Shown here: positions 8,881 to 18,458 of the stretch, in pieces
Numbering within the stretch: position 1 is the stretch's first letter
Layout of the letters: the number at the start of each line of letters is the position of its first letter
Assembly (NCBI GenBank): GCA_031127095.1
Contig: JARIEX010000004.1
Location: 1 to 54,881, forward strand
Direction of reading: 5' to 3'
From: Gemmatimonadota bacterium
Lineage (GTDB): Bacteria > Gemmatimonadota > Gemmatimonadetes > Gemmatimonadales > Gemmatimonadaceae
Length of the DNA stretch: 54,881 nt
Notes under the pieces: generated by a model
The model's database searches: none
What the model was told of the DNA's origin: nothing
What the model saw: only the letters and a program-made list of their open reading frames with translations
Made by a program: the position numbers and the translations under genes

Positions 8881-10835
8881 CGCGCGGCTTCTCCTTCGAG
8901 GTAAGTGTACCCTTCCAGCCCGGCGACGTAATCCGCGATGAAGGCGTTGGCCTCTTCGCGCGTCAGGGTGGACGTGGAATTCACCTTACGGCGGAACGTG
9001 GCGAGAAGTTGCGAGGCACCGAACTGCACATAGTTGAGCACCTCGGTGACCGTGTCGCCCTCGACAAGGTCGGTGATCTCGTACGCGCCCTGCTCGTTGA
9101 GCCGCACGTGCACGGCGTTGGTGTCGCCGAACAGGTTGTGCAGGTCGCCCAGGATTTCCTGATACGCGCCCGTGAGGAAGATGCCGAGGATGTAATCCTC
9201 GCCGTCCCGGAACTCATGCAGCTCGAGGCTGGGGCGGCCCTTCTTGTCACCGACGAACCGATCGATCTTGCCGTCGGAATCGCAGGTGACGTCCTGCAGA
9301 GTACCGCGGCGCACGGGCTCTTCGTCAAGCCGGTGGATCGGCATGATCGGAAAGAGCTGGTCGATGGCCCAGCTGTCGGGCAAGGACTGGAAGAGCGAGA
9401 AATTGCAGAAGTAGCGATCGACGAGCGCCGATTCGAGCTCGGGGAGGATGTCGGCGTACGTGTCCTCGTCGGCTTTGGCGATGCGATAGATCGCATTCAT
9501 GGTGCCAAGCCAGATCACTTCGGCCTTGGCTAATCCGCGCAGACTCAGCACGCCGCTGTTGAAGTAGTTGCGGGCGCGATCCTTGTCGAACGACGCATCG
9601 TGGAAGACCTCGAGCACCTTCCGCGGCTTCGCGCCGCGCTCGGTGAGCGTGCGCCAATCTTCGTACATCTCGTGCAGCAACGAATGCTCGTCGTCGTCGA
9701 GTGCCGGGATGGGCTGCTCGGCCTGCGATTCGACGTCGATGACCTTCACCAGCAGCAGCGCATGGTGCGCCGTGAGCGCGCGTCCCGACTCGCTGATGAT
9801 GTGCGGCATGGGCAGCTCGGCATCGCGGCACGCCTCGGCGATCGTGTAGATCACGTCGTTGGCGTACTCCTGCAGCGAGTAGTTCACGCTGGCGTTGTTC
9901 GTGGAGTTGGTGCCGTCGTAATCGATGCCCAGTCCGCCGCCCACGTCCACGTGCGTGATGTCCACGCCGATGGCGCGCAGCTCGAGATAGAAGCGTGCCA
10001 CTTCCTGCAGCCCCGACTTGATGAAGCGGATGTCGGTGATCTGACTGCCGAGGTGGAAGTGGATCAGCTTCAGGATACCAAGCTTTCCAAGCGCCTGCAG
10101 CTTGTCGATGAGCTTGATGAGTTCGGCCGAGCTGAGGCCGAACTTGCTCTTCTCGCCACCGCTCTGCGCCCAGCGACCGGCGCCCTCGCTGGCCAGCTTG
10201 ATGCGCACGCCGCAGGTGGGCGTCACGCCCAGTTCCTCGGCGACTTCGAGCAACACGTCGAGCTCACTGACCTGCTCGAGCACGATGAACACCTTGTGTC
10301 CAAGCTTCTGCCCCATGAGGGCGAGACGCATGAACTCATGGTCCTTGTAGCCGTTGCACACGATGAGGTGCTCGGTGCTTTCCGAGAGGCCGAGGACGGC
10401 CTGCAGTTCGGGCTTGGAGCCGCATTCGAGCCCGACGCCGTGCGTCTTGCCGAACTTGACGATCTCCTCGACCACGTGACGCTGCTGATTCACCTTGATC
10501 GGATACACGGTGGTGTAGCCACCGGTGTACTCGAACTCCTTCATCGAGGCGTCGAACCGCTCACTGAGCGTTTCGATGCGCGATTTGAGGATGTCGGAGA
10601 AGCGCAGCAACACCGGGAGGGCGATGCCCTGCCCTTCGAGATCATGCGCGAGGTCGCGCAAATCCGCGGTGAGGTGCGGCTGCTCGGGATTGGGGCGGAC
10701 GATCACCCGCCCGCGCTCATTGATGTCGAAATATCCGGCCCCCCACCCTTCTACGTTGTAGAGGGCGCGGGCGGATTCGATGCTCCAGGCAGCCGGAAGC
10801 GGCGCCTCGGTCTCGGGCTGGTTTCTCGTGGCCAT
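8877..10835 (-). CDS. speA: Biosynthetic arginine decarboxylase
   Basis: A PLP-dependent enzyme making agmatine from arginine, the first step of the agmatine route to putrescine. It is 652 residues, the usual length for the SpeA branch of fold-type III decarboxylases. K114 in VYPIKVNQQ is the PLP-binding lysine; DVGGGLGIDYDGT is the glycine-rich phosphate-binding loop, and a second-barrel region with CDSDGKIDRFV follows. The N-terminus (WSIESARALYNVEGWGAGYFDIN) matches the family well, which fixes the ATG at 10835. It lies 73 bases downstream of the AIM24-like gene, with a strong hairpin in the gap, and overlaps the Yip1-like gene. No other polyamine gene is nearby. Confidence 0.96.
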   Translation of the reverse strand: MATRNQPETEAPLPAAWSIESARALYNVEGWGAGYFDINERGRVIVRPNPEQPHLTADLRDLAHDLEGQGIALPVLLRFSDILKSRIETLSERFDASMKEFEYTGGYTTVYPIKVNQQRHVVEEIVKFGKTHGVGLECGSKPELQAVLGLSESTEHLIVCNGYKDHEFMRLALMGQKLGHKVFIVLEQVSELDVLLEVAEELGVTPTCGVRIKLASEGAGRWAQSGGEKSKFGLSSAELIKLIDKLQALGKLGILKLIHFHLGSQITDIRFIKSGLQEVARFYLELRAIGVDITHVDVGGGLGIDYDGTNSTNNASVNYSLQEYANDVIYTIAEACRDAELPMPHIISESGRALTAHHALLLVKVIDVESQAEQPIPALDDDEHSLLHEMYEDWRTLTERGAKPRKVLEVFHDASFDKDRARNYFNSGVLSLRGLAKAEVIWLGTMNAIYRIAKADEDTYADILPELESALVDRYFCNFSLFQSLPDSWAIDQLFPIMPIHRLDEEPVRRGTLQDVTCDSDGKIDRFVGDKKGRPSLELHEFRDGEDYILGIFLTGAYQEILGDLHNLFGDTNAVHVRLNEQGAYEITDLVEGDTVTEVLNYVQFGASQLLATFRRKVNSTSTLTREEANAFIADYVAGLEGYTYLEGEAAR

Positions 10836-10858
10836 AGGGGAGCAAAGCTAGACGATGC

Positions 10859-10884
10859 GGGGCGGCGGAGGGAGCCGCCGCCCC
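10859..10884 (-). terminator. GC-rich hairpin between AIM24-like gene and speA
   Basis: Perfect 10-bp arms (10859-10868 and 10875-10884) with a 6-base loop lie 24 bases after the AIM24-like stop on the minus strand. There is no T-tract after it, so it may be a weak terminator, an mRNA 3' end stabiliser, or part of the speA leader; the sequence alone cannot decide. Confidence 0.45.
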
Positions 10885-10908
10885 GAATTCCCCCGTAACG
10901 GACGAGCG

Positions 10909-11700
10909 CTAGTTGTCGCCGTCGAGGAGACCGCCGAGTCCCCCGAGAATGGACCCTTCGCCCTGACGGGTGCCCCCCGCGCGCGGCGACGCGGCGATGA
11001 TCCGGTCGGCGAGACGCGAGAAGGGCAACGTCTGGAGAATCACACGGCCGGGGCCAGTGAGCTGCACGAAGAACAATCCTTCGCCACCGAACAGTGCCGT
11101 CTTGATGCCGGGCACCCGCTGGATGTCGTAATCCACCGTGGGCTGGAAGGCGACCAGACAGCCGGTATCCACCCGCAGCTTTTCGCCGGGTGCGAGGTCG
11201 ATGGCATGCAGGGTGCCCGACGCATGCAGGAAGGCGAGGCCATCCCCCTGCAGCTTCTGGAGAATGAAGCCTTCGCCGCCGAAGAAGCCGGCGCCGATTT
11301 TCCGCGTGAACGCCACGGAGATGTCGATACCGCGGGCCGCGCAGAGGAAGCTGTCTTTCTGCGCGAGGACCGTACCGCCCCAATCCCGCAGGTTGAGCGG
11401 CACGATCTTGCCAGGATACGGCGCGGCGAAGGCCACGTCAGCGCGCCGCGCACCGCTGTTGCCGAACAACGTGACAAAGAACGAATCACCGGAGAGCACC
11501 CGCTTGCCGGCCCCGACCAGCTTGTCGAACAAGCCGCCACCCTTGGCGTTGGGATCGAGGGTGGTGGCCATGGTGATGCCTTCGCGCATGAACATCATGC
11601 CGCCCGCCTCGGCGAACACCGCCTCGCCGGGATCGAGCGTGATGATGACCGCCTGCAGGTCGTCGCCGATGATCTGATAGTCGATTTCGTCCGCTGCCAT
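10909..11700 (-). CDS. AIM24 / TIGR00266 family protein
   Basis: A 263-residue soluble beta-rich protein of the AIM24 family (tryptophan RNA-binding attenuator-like fold in bacteria; mitochondrial biogenesis protein in yeast). Recognisable features are GEAVFAEAGGMMFM near the N-terminus, repeated G-G-E-G-F/L motifs (GAGFFGGEGFILQKLQGDG and ALFGGEGLFFVQLTGPG) and VDTGCLVAFQP. The function in bacteria is not established. ATG 11700 shares one base with the stop of the S9 peptidase gene (TGATG), so the two are translationally coupled. A frame extension upstream of 11700 lies within the peptidase gene and is rejected. Confidence 0.88.
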   Translation of the reverse strand: MAADEIDYQIIGDDLQAVIITLDPGEAVFAEAGGMMFMREGITMATTLDPNAKGGGLFDKLVGAGKRVLSGDSFFVTLFGNSGARRADVAFAAPYPGKIVPLNLRDWGGTVLAQKDSFLCAARGIDISVAFTRKIGAGFFGGEGFILQKLQGDGLAFLHASGTLHAIDLAPGEKLRVDTGCLVAFQPTVDYDIQRVPGIKTALFGGEGLFFVQLTGPGRVILQTLPFSRLADRIIAASPRAGGTRQGEGSILGGLGGLLDGDN

Positions 11701-14651
11701 CACTTGCCTCCGCTGGGGTTGGCCATCTTCACCTGGTCGCGTCCCTTCTCGAGGAAGGGGATGCCGCGCACCATCCATGACGGCGCGTCGGCCCCCTGAA
11801 GTTTCACCGCGAAGAATTCCTGCATCTTCTTGTCGATGTCCTTCTGGTTGGCGCGCTTGGTCGGATTGTGCTCGTCGCCGTTGTACACCACCATGTACGC
11901 CTCCTTCTGGAGACGGCGCATCGCGACATAGAACTCGATGCCCTGGTACCAGGGCACCGCCCCGTCGTTGTCATTGGCCATGAACAGCACCGGCGTGGTG
12001 ACGCGATCGAGCTTGAAGAGGGGCGAGTTTTCCAGGAAGCGCTCCTGATACTGCCATAACGATCCGCCGATGCGGCTTTGCGTGTGCTCGTACTGGAAGG
12101 TGCGCGCGAGCCCCGACTGCCACCGGATTCCACCGTATGCGCTGGTCATGTTGACGACCGTGGCGTTGGGGACGGCGGCGGCGAACATGTTCGTGACGGT
12201 GATCAGGTAGGCCGACTGGTACCCACCCCACGACTGTCCGGTGATGCCGACGCGCTTGGGATCCACGAAACCCTTGGCGATGAGCGCCTGCACCCCGGGG
12301 ATGATCGATTTTGCCGCGCTCGGGCCAGGCTGGCCATCGGTATACACGATGTCGGGCTGGAAGACGATGTAGCCGAGGGCGTTGTAGACCAGCGGGTTGA
12401 CCGTGTTCCGCCCCGACGGCGCGGTGTAGTTGTGCAGCCCGTCGGTGAGCTTCTCGTAGAAGTACACAATCATCGGGTACTGCTTCGCGGGATCAAAGTT
12501 CTCCGGCTTGTGCAGAAGCCCTCGCAGCGGCACCCCGTCGGTGTTGATCCACGAGACGAGTTCCACCGTCCCGCGCGGGTACTCGGCGTCCTGCGGGTTG
12601 GCGTTCGAGATCTTCGCGGTGGTGGCGAGGGAGGTGCCGGTGTACAGATCGGGAAAATCGCGGTAGGTGCTCTGCGTGAGCAGGTACTGCTCGGCGTTCC
12701 GCGCCTTCTGCAAGCCGTTCAGATTGCGATCGGCCATCACGATTTTTTCCGGCGAGCCCGCGACCCCGATCCGATCGCGCCAGAAGCCGGTGGCTTTGGT
12801 GAGCGAGTCAACCGCGCGCAGCAGCAGCGGCTGGGCCGCATCGAGGAACGGATCTTCCCGGTCGAGATTCACCACGCGGTAGGTGATCCCGGCGCGGCGC
12901 CCTTCACCCTCGGTGAGATTGCGCGGCGCGGCCACGCCCGACGGATCCACTTCCCAGATGTCGAAGCGGTCGTAGATGAGCACGCGCGCATCGCCGGTGG
13001 TCCAGCCACCAAGACCGTACGGGGGCGGCACGTCGGGTGAGTCGAACTCTTCGTCCTGGAACTTCACCGGCAGCTTGTCGGTGAGCACGGTGCGACGGCC
13101 GGTGGCGGTGGCATACGCCACCCACTGACCGCGCTCGAACCACGTGACGTAGGTCGCGGCCGGCGAGAGCTGCGGATTCCCGTCGAGCTGCTTCGCGATC
13201 AGCGTGCGGGCGCCCGTGGCGGGGTCAATGAGGTACGCATCGGTGGCCCCTTCCCCCCAGAACTGCGGGATGGCGTACTCCACGGCATTGAGGCCCAAGA
13301 CGCGCCGGCCATCATTGCTCACGGTCACCCGCAGGCTGTCGTTGGCGAGCTGGGTCCACTTGCCGGTCGCAATCGTGTACAGCGCCGTGTAGGTGCGATT
13401 GCGGTCACGGTTGGCGTTGACCTTTTGCTGCGGCATGATCTGGGTGTCCCTCCAGTGCCACAGGTCGTAGCCGGCCTTGTCGAGCAGCGAATCGGCCGGA
13501 ATAGAGTCGGCGGGTACGTTGCCCAGCGCAAAGAGCACGCCGTTGCCTTCGCGGGTGAAGCTGAGGGCGCCACGCTCGGCGACGAGCAACCCGGCGGGGA
13601 CGTCGGTGGCGGCGATGATCCGTCGCGTGGTAATCGCCTTGCCCTTGGCGGGGACGAGCGAGGCATGGTACACGGCCATCCGGGACTTGGCCGTGGAGTC
13701 GCCGATGTCCGACAGGAAGGCTACCTGGCGGCCGGCCCGATCGAAGGTGAGGCCACGGTAGGTGGCGGCCCCGGTGGTGAGCGGCGTGACGGTGCCCGAG
13801 GCCAGCGCGCGCACGTACGCACCGCTGGCGGCGCCGTCGCGGGTACTCACGGTGTAGCCGAGCCACCGTTCGTCGTCGTCGAACGCAAACGCCGTGACGC
13901 CCTCCACGCGCTGCTCGGTGCCGGCGGCGAGATCGCGCAGCACGAGCGTCACGCCGGTCTCACGGCGTGCGGCGGGGGTGGCGGGTGCCGCCGGCGCAGC
14001 GCCATTGCGGGCGGTGGTGGTGTCTTCGAGCAGATAGGCGAGAAACCGGCCGCCGTTCCGGGCCATGCGGAACGAACGGACGCCGGCCACGCGAGTCACG
14101 GCCCCGTCAGTCAGGTTCATGAGCCCCATAGCATTCCGAGGCGCGGGAGTACCGCGGCGGGCCCGCGCCCGCTCAACGTCGGCGCGCGACGGGTAAATGG
14201 TGAAGGCGACGACGCGCCCATCAGCGCTGAACTGCGGTGCCTGCGGGGAAAATTGCGCCGCCGAGTCGGCCGCGGGCTGGAGCTGCGGCCGGCCGGTGAA
14301 ACCGCGGGGGGCGCGGTACTCGGTCGCGGCGGCCGTGGCGCGAACCACCAGCTCCCCTTCGCCAACGACCGGGCTGAGCGTGTAGGCCGCCCATTTGCCG
14401 TCGTTCGACAGCGAGGCGCCGGAGATGGTGCGCCACTCGTCGTAGGTGTCCTGCGTGATTGGCTTCTTGCCGGCGGGGATTGGCGGCGGGGTCCACCGCG
14501 TCACGGCGGTGAACGGATTCGCCGGCGCAGACGGTGCGGACTGCGCCATGAGCGCCGCGGGCAGCGACACCGCGACGACGAGCCCCGCGGCGATCAGGGA
14601 CGAGGAGGCCGCGCGGGCGGCACGGGACGACGGCGTCACGGGCAATCGCAT
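11700..14651 (-). CDS. Exported S9 family peptidase (prolyl oligopeptidase type)
   Basis: A 983-residue serine peptidase with an N-terminal signal peptide (hydrophobic stretch ending SLPAALMAQS), a long beta-propeller region and a C-terminal alpha/beta-hydrolase domain. The catalytic triad can be placed: S807 in GITGQSWGGYQ, D896 in MANDNDGAVP and H928 in NGDEHNPTK. Enzymes of this family cleave short peptides, often after proline, alanine or acylated residues. Location should be periplasmic. It is longer than classical prolyl oligopeptidase (about 700) but matches the large exported S9 peptidases of Gemmatimonadota and Bacteroidota type. The gene is the first of a leftward run and is divergent from the DUF502 gene, sharing a 106-115-base promoter region. 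Confidence 0.92.
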   Translation of the reverse strand: MRLPVTPSSRAARAASSSLIAAGLVVAVSLPAALMAQSAPSAPANPFTAVTRWTPPPIPAGKKPITQDTYDEWRTISGASLSNDGKWAAYTLSPVVGEGELVVRATAAATEYRAPRGFTGRPQLQPAADSAAQFSPQAPQFSADGRVVAFTIYPSRADVERARARRGTPAPRNAMGLMNLTDGAVTRVAGVRSFRMARNGGRFLAYLLEDTTTARNGAAPAAPATPAARRETGVTLVLRDLAAGTEQRVEGVTAFAFDDDERWLGYTVSTRDGAASGAYVRALASGTVTPLTTGAATYRGLTFDRAGRQVAFLSDIGDSTAKSRMAVYHASLVPAKGKAITTRRIIAATDVPAGLLVAERGALSFTREGNGVLFALGNVPADSIPADSLLDKAGYDLWHWRDTQIMPQQKVNANRDRNRTYTALYTIATGKWTQLANDSLRVTVSNDGRRVLGLNAVEYAIPQFWGEGATDAYLIDPATGARTLIAKQLDGNPQLSPAATYVTWFERGQWVAYATATGRRTVLTDKLPVKFQDEEFDSPDVPPPYGLGGWTTGDARVLIYDRFDIWEVDPSGVAAPRNLTEGEGRRAGITYRVVNLDREDPFLDAAQPLLLRAVDSLTKATGFWRDRIGVAGSPEKIVMADRNLNGLQKARNAEQYLLTQSTYRDFPDLYTGTSLATTAKISNANPQDAEYPRGTVELVSWINTDGVPLRGLLHKPENFDPAKQYPMIVYFYEKLTDGLHNYTAPSGRNTVNPLVYNALGYIVFQPDIVYTDGQPGPSAAKSIIPGVQALIAKGFVDPKRVGITGQSWGGYQSAYLITVTNMFAAAVPNATVVNMTSAYGGIRWQSGLARTFQYEHTQSRIGGSLWQYQERFLENSPLFKLDRVTTPVLFMANDNDGAVPWYQGIEFYVAMRRLQKEAYMVVYNGDEHNPTKRANQKDIDKKMQEFFAVKLQGADAPSWMVRGIPFLEKGRDQVKMANPSGGK

Positions 14652-14766
14652 TTCTCTAGGGGGGCGAGACGTGAGTCGGGCTGGTCGTTCGGAGGACGGA
14701 GCCCCAAGTTGCTCGGCAGGTGTTGAGCAAAAAGATTAACGGCGCGGCTCCGACCGCGTGAGGAGT

Positions 14767-15360
14767 ATGATGAGACGGCTGCTGGGCTATTTCCTGCGTG
14801 GACTCGTGTTGCTGGCCCCCCTCGCGGTGACCGTGTGGGTGTGCTGGCTCATCTTCACCAATGTCGATGGGTGGCTGGGGCTTCCTGTCCCCGGGGCAGG
14901 CTTTGTGGCCACCCTCGTGCTGATCACGACCGTCGGGTTCCTCGGGTCGAATCTGCTCACGCGCTCGGCGGTGAACCTGCTGGAAGAGCTGATGAGTCGG
15001 CTCCCCTTCGTGCGCCTGCTGTACGGCTCTACGAAGGACCTGCTGAATGCGTTCGTGGGTGAAAAGCGGCGGTTCGACAAACCCGTGTCGGTGGCGTTGC
15101 AACCCGACGGCAGTGTGCGGCTGGTGGGATTCGTGACGCAGGAGTCGCTGCCCCAGCTGGGGATGGCAGGGTACGTCGCCGTATACTGCCCGCACTCCTA
15201 CGCTTTCTCGGGCCAGCTGCACGTGGTGCTCGCGACGCGCGTTCAGGCGCTGGACGTGGCGAGTGCCGATGCGATGGCCTTTGTGGTGTCCGGCGGTGTG
15301 TCCGCCCCAGCCGCTGCCCTCCCCTCCACTGGCGACCGCGCCACCGTCGAGACTCCCTGA
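14767..15360 (+). CDS. DUF502 family membrane protein
   Basis: A protein of about 197 residues with two N-terminal membrane helices ([19 protein letters not shown] and [20 protein letters not shown]) followed by a small soluble domain with [19 protein letters not shown], the signature block of DUF502. The family has no settled biochemical role; it is widespread in Proteobacteria, cyanobacteria and plants (COV/LCV). Start options are GTG 14758, ATG 14767 and ATG 14770; the AGGAG at 14761-14765 favours one of the ATGs, most likely 14770 by spacing. The stop shares a base with the amidohydrolase start (TGATG). Confidence 0.88.
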   Translation: MMRRLLGYFLRGLVLLAPLAVTVWVCWLIFTNVDGWLGLPVPGAGFVATLVLITTVGFLGSNLLTRSAVNLLEELMSRLPFVRLLYGSTKDLLNAFVGEKRRFDKPVSVALQPDGSVRLVGFVTQESLPQLGMAGYVAVYCPHSYAFSGQLHVVLATRVQALDVASADAMAFVVSGGVSAPAAALPSTGDRATVETP

Positions 15361-16661
15361 TGCCACGACTGATGTCCTTCGCGTGGGCCCCAGTGGCCCT
15401 CGCCGTGCTGCTGGGTACGCAAACCCTCTCGGCGCAGGCCGCGCCGGCGACGCCGAAGCCGATCCTGCTGGTACCGGATGCCGTGTTCGATGGCGTGACC
15501 GACGCCCCGCACCGCGGGTGGGCTGTGCTGGTGCGCAACGGTCGCATCGCCGCGGCCGGACCGGCCGCCAGCCTGTCGGTGCCTGCCGACGCCGAGCGCA
15601 TCGCGCTGCCGGGCACGACGCTGCTGCCGGGGATGAGCGATCTGCACAGCCACGTGTTGTTGCATCCGTACGATGAAACACCGTGGAACGATCAGGTGCT
15701 GCGCGAGTCGCTCGCGCTGCGCACGGCGCGCGCCGTGAATCATCTGAAGGCGACGCTGGATGCCGGCTTCACGGTGCTGCGGGATCTCGGGACCGAGGGG
15801 GCCGACTACGCCGACGTGGGACTCAAGGAAGCGGTGGATCAGGGGATCATCCCCGGGCCGCGACTGTTCGTGACGACCAAGGCGATCGTGGCCACGGGGT
15901 CGTACGGCCCGAAGGGGTTCGGCGCGGAAATCGGGGTACCGCAGGGGGCGGAACAGGCCGACGGCATCGACGGCGTGACGCGCGTGGTGCGCGATCAGAT
16001 CGGGCACGGTGCCGACTGGATCAAGATTTACGCCGACTACCGTTGGGGGCCGCGCGGCGAAGCCCGTCCGACTTTCACCAACGAGGAATGGGCGGCCATT
16101 GTGCGCACCTCCACCTCGAGCGGGCGCCCGGTCGTGGCGCATGCCAGCACCGTGGAAGGGATGACGCGCGCGATTCTGGCCGGCGTGGAGGACATCGAGC
16201 ACGGGGACATGGCCAACGCCGAGGTCTTTGCGCTGATGAAGGAGCGAAACGTGGCGTTCTGCCCCACCCTGTCGGCCACGGAGAGCACCACCCGCTATCG
16301 CGGCTGGAAGAAGGGAATCGATCCTGATCCGGCGGGAATCGTGCAGAAGAAGGCGATGTTCGCCGCGGCGCTGGCCTCGGGCGTGACGATCTGCAACGGC
16401 AGCGACGTGGGCGTGTTCGCCCACGGCACGAACGCCCTCGAGTTGGAGCTCATGGTCGAGTACGGCATGTCGCCGGTGGCGGCGCTGCGCGCGGCGACCA
16501 GCGTGAACGCACGCATCATGCACCGCGAGGCCGAGTTCGGCCGCGTGGCGCCGGGGCTGCTGGCCGACCTGGTGGCGGTGGCCGGCAACCCCACCGCCGA
16601 CATCCGGGCGCTCCGCGCGGTCCGCTTCGTGATGAAGGGCGGCGTCATCGTCCGCCGGTAG
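15360..16661 (+). CDS. Exported metal-dependent amidohydrolase
   Basis: A 433-residue member of the amidohydrolase superfamily (imidazolonepropionase-like/prolidase-like branch) with a Sec signal peptide ending near TLSAQAA. Metal-site residues can be followed: HSH in [10 protein letters not shown], lysine in DWIKIYADY, His in VAHAST, His in IEHGDM, and Asp in CNGSDVGVF. These are the expected HxH, K, H, H, D ligands of a binuclear site. Exported relatives act as Xaa-Pro dipeptidases or carboxypeptidase-like hydrolases, but the substrate is not readable from sequence. It is coupled to the DUF502 gene by a one-base overlap. A weak hairpin (16689-16705) without T-tract follows the stop. Confidence 0.9.
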   Translation: MPRLMSFAWAPVALAVLLGTQTLSAQAAPATPKPILLVPDAVFDGVTDAPHRGWAVLVRNGRIAAAGPAASLSVPADAERIALPGTTLLPGMSDLHSHVLLHPYDETPWNDQVLRESLALRTARAVNHLKATLDAGFTVLRDLGTEGADYADVGLKEAVDQGIIPGPRLFVTTKAIVATGSYGPKGFGAEIGVPQGAEQADGIDGVTRVVRDQIGHGADWIKIYADYRWGPRGEARPTFTNEEWAAIVRTSTSSGRPVVAHASTVEGMTRAILAGVEDIEHGDMANAEVFALMKERNVAFCPTLSATESTTRYRGWKKGIDPDPAGIVQKKAMFAAALASGVTICNGSDVGVFAHGTNALELELMVEYGMSPVAALRAATSVNARIMHREAEFGRVAPGLLADLVAVAGNPTADIRALRAVRFVMKGGVIVRR

Positions 16662-16753
16662 GCTCCGCACGGTCCCAGCAGGTAGGGCCCCGCCGCCGAG
16701 GCGGGTCAATCACGCACCACCACTGGACATCTGCGCGTCCGGACGGAATGCTT

Positions 16754-16783
16754 ACCGCCTGCGAACGGCGGTCAGAACCGCCG
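16754..16783 (+). promoter_or_regulatory. Leader with two mutually exclusive hairpins before the NSS transporter
   Basis: The sequence holds ACCGCC (16754-16759), GGCGGT (16767-16772) and ACCGCC again (16777-16782). The middle element can pair with either the upstream or the downstream copy, giving two competing hairpins with loops of 7 and 4 bases. It lies about 40 bases before the transporter start. Such arrangements occur in attenuators and riboswitch expression platforms, but I recognise no known aptamer, and GC-rich DNA can produce this by chance. Confidence 0.3.
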
Positions 16784-16823
16784 CGCCGCTGTCCGACTCC
16801 ATTTCCCACCCATCGGAGCACGC

Positions 16824-18458
16824 TTGTCCTCGTCCAACTCCGGCTCGAACGAAGCCTGGGGTAGTCGCATCGGTCTCATTCTCGCCATGGCGGGTAATGC
16901 GGTCGGTCTCGGCAACTTCCTGCGCTTCCCGCGTCAGGCCGCCGCCAATGGTGGCGGCTCGTACATGATCGCGTACTTCATCGCGCTGCTGCTGCTTGGC
17001 ATTCCGCTCATGTGGATCGAGTGGGGCGTCGGCCGCAATGGCGGCCGCTACCGCAAGGGGCACCTGCCCGGCATGTTCGCGGCGCTGTGGAAGCACCCGG
17101 CCGCGAAGTACATCGGCGTCGTGGGCTTGGTCGTGCCGATGGGCGTGATGATCTATTACACGTACATCGAAAGCTGGACGCTGGCCTTCGCCATCTTCTC
17201 GGCCACCAAGGACTACTGGGGCCAGACCACCCAGGAAGGGATGCTGGGCTACCTGCGGTCGTTCCAGGGGCTCACCCCCGAGGGCGGCACGCAGTACCAC
17301 GCCTCCTACACCCCGTACGCGTTCTTCACCGTCACCCTGCTGATCAACATCTGGGTGCTGTCGAAGGGTGTCTCGGGCGGTATCGAGAAGCTCGCCAAGA
17401 TCGGCATGCCGGTGCTGTTCCTGTTCGCCATCGTGCTGGCGGGCGTCGTGCTCACGCTGCCGGCGCAGCCGGGCGTCGGGACCACGCCGGCGCAGGGGTT
17501 GGAGTTCATCTACGCCCCCGACCTGTCGCGACTGGGTGAGCCGGGTATCTGGCTGGCGGCCGCTGGGCAGATCTTCTTTACGCTGTCGGTGGGCATGGGC
17601 TCGCTGCAGGCATACGCGTCGTACCTGTCCACCAAGGACGATATCGCGCTGAACGGCATCGCGACCGCGGCCACGAACGAGACGGCGGAAGTCGTGCTTG
17701 GCGGGTCGATTGCCATTCCGGCGGCCGTGACGTTCTTCGGCGTGGCGGGTGCCATGCAGATCGCGCAGGGCGGCGCGTTCGACCTGGGCTTCGCCACCAT
17801 GCCGGTGGTGTTCCAGCAGATCGACAAGACGCTGCCGATCGGCAACCTGCTCGGCGTGATGTGGTTCGGCCTGTTGTTCTTCGCCGGCATCACGTCGTCA
17901 GTGGCCATGCTCACGCCGGTCACGGCCTTCTTCCGCGAAGAGTTCGGCTTCAAGCGGGAGTCCGTAGCCAAGGTACTGGGCGGTATCTGCTTCGTCATCG
18001 GCCTGATGCATGTGCACTGGCTCGGGCACGGCTTCCTGGACGAGTGGGACTACTGGGTCGGGACGTTCGGGCTGGTGCTGGTGGCCATCACCGAAGTGAT
18101 CATCTTCGTCTGGATCTTCAAGCCCGAGAACGCGTGGAAGTCCATCCACATGGGTGCGGACATCAACATCCCGAAGATCTTCAAGTTCATCATGACGTAC
18201 GTGACGCCGATCTACTTGCTGATCATCCTCACGTGGTGGGGCAAGGATGAGGCGCTGCCGATTCTGCTCAACCAGCGTTCGGCTGGTAGTGCGACGCCGG
18301 TGTCGGACGCCGACATGCCGTTCATCACGATCTCGCGTGGTATTCTGGTGCTCTTCGTGGTCGTGTTCCTGTTCTTCATCCGCACGGCGTGGAAGCGGAA
18401 CGGGTACGATGACCGCAAGGGCTTCGTCGAGATCGACACTAACCGCGCGGGGGTCTGA
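16824..18458 (+). CDS. Sodium-dependent transporter, NSS (SNF) family
   Basis: A 544-residue secondary transporter of the neurotransmitter:sodium symporter family, which imports amino acids with sodium. The N-terminal AGNAVGLGNFLRFP is the helix-1 motif forming the sodium and substrate sites, and NGGGSYMIAYFIALLLLGIP is the helix-2 region; about twelve membrane segments are visible, as in MetP- and LeuT-like proteins. The TTG start at 16824 is supported by GGAG five bases before it. The downstream 55-residue gene overlaps by one base and resembles the small MetS subunit, so the pair is probably a MetP/MetS-type importer of methionine, alanine or similar amino acids; the exact substrate is inferred from that pairing only. 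Confidence 0.93.
   Translation: MSSSNSGSNEAWGSRIGLILAMAGNAVGLGNFLRFPRQAAANGGGSYMIAYFIALLLLGIPLMWIEWGVGRNGGRYRKGHLPGMFAALWKHPAAKYIGVVGLVVPMGVMIYYTYIESWTLAFAIFSATKDYWGQTTQEGMLGYLRSFQGLTPEGGTQYHASYTPYAFFTVTLLINIWVLSKGVSGGIEKLAKIGMPVLFLFAIVLAGVVLTLPAQPGVGTTPAQGLEFIYAPDLSRLGEPGIWLAAAGQIFFTLSVGMGSLQAYASYLSTKDDIALNGIATAATNETAEVVLGGSIAIPAAVTFFGVAGAMQIAQGGAFDLGFATMPVVFQQIDKTLPIGNLLGVMWFGLLFFAGITSSVAMLTPVTAFFREEFGFKRESVAKVLGGICFVIGLMHVHWLGHGFLDEWDYWVGTFGLVLVAITEVIIFVWIFKPENAWKSIHMGADINIPKIFKFIMTYVTPIYLLIILTWWGKDEALPILLNQRSAGSATPVSDADMPFITISRGILVLFVVVFLFFIRTAWKRNGYDDRKGFVEIDTNRAGV

Noticed and set aside
14709-14737. Possible promoter TTGCTC, 17 bases, AAGATT before the DUF502 gene
   Set aside because: The -10 element is a poor match and the spacing alone is weak evidence. 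It is not listed as a feature.
16662-16823. Known riboswitch (SAM, glycine or lysine) in the transporter leader
   Set aside because: I could not match any conserved aptamer core. Only the competing hairpins are supported.
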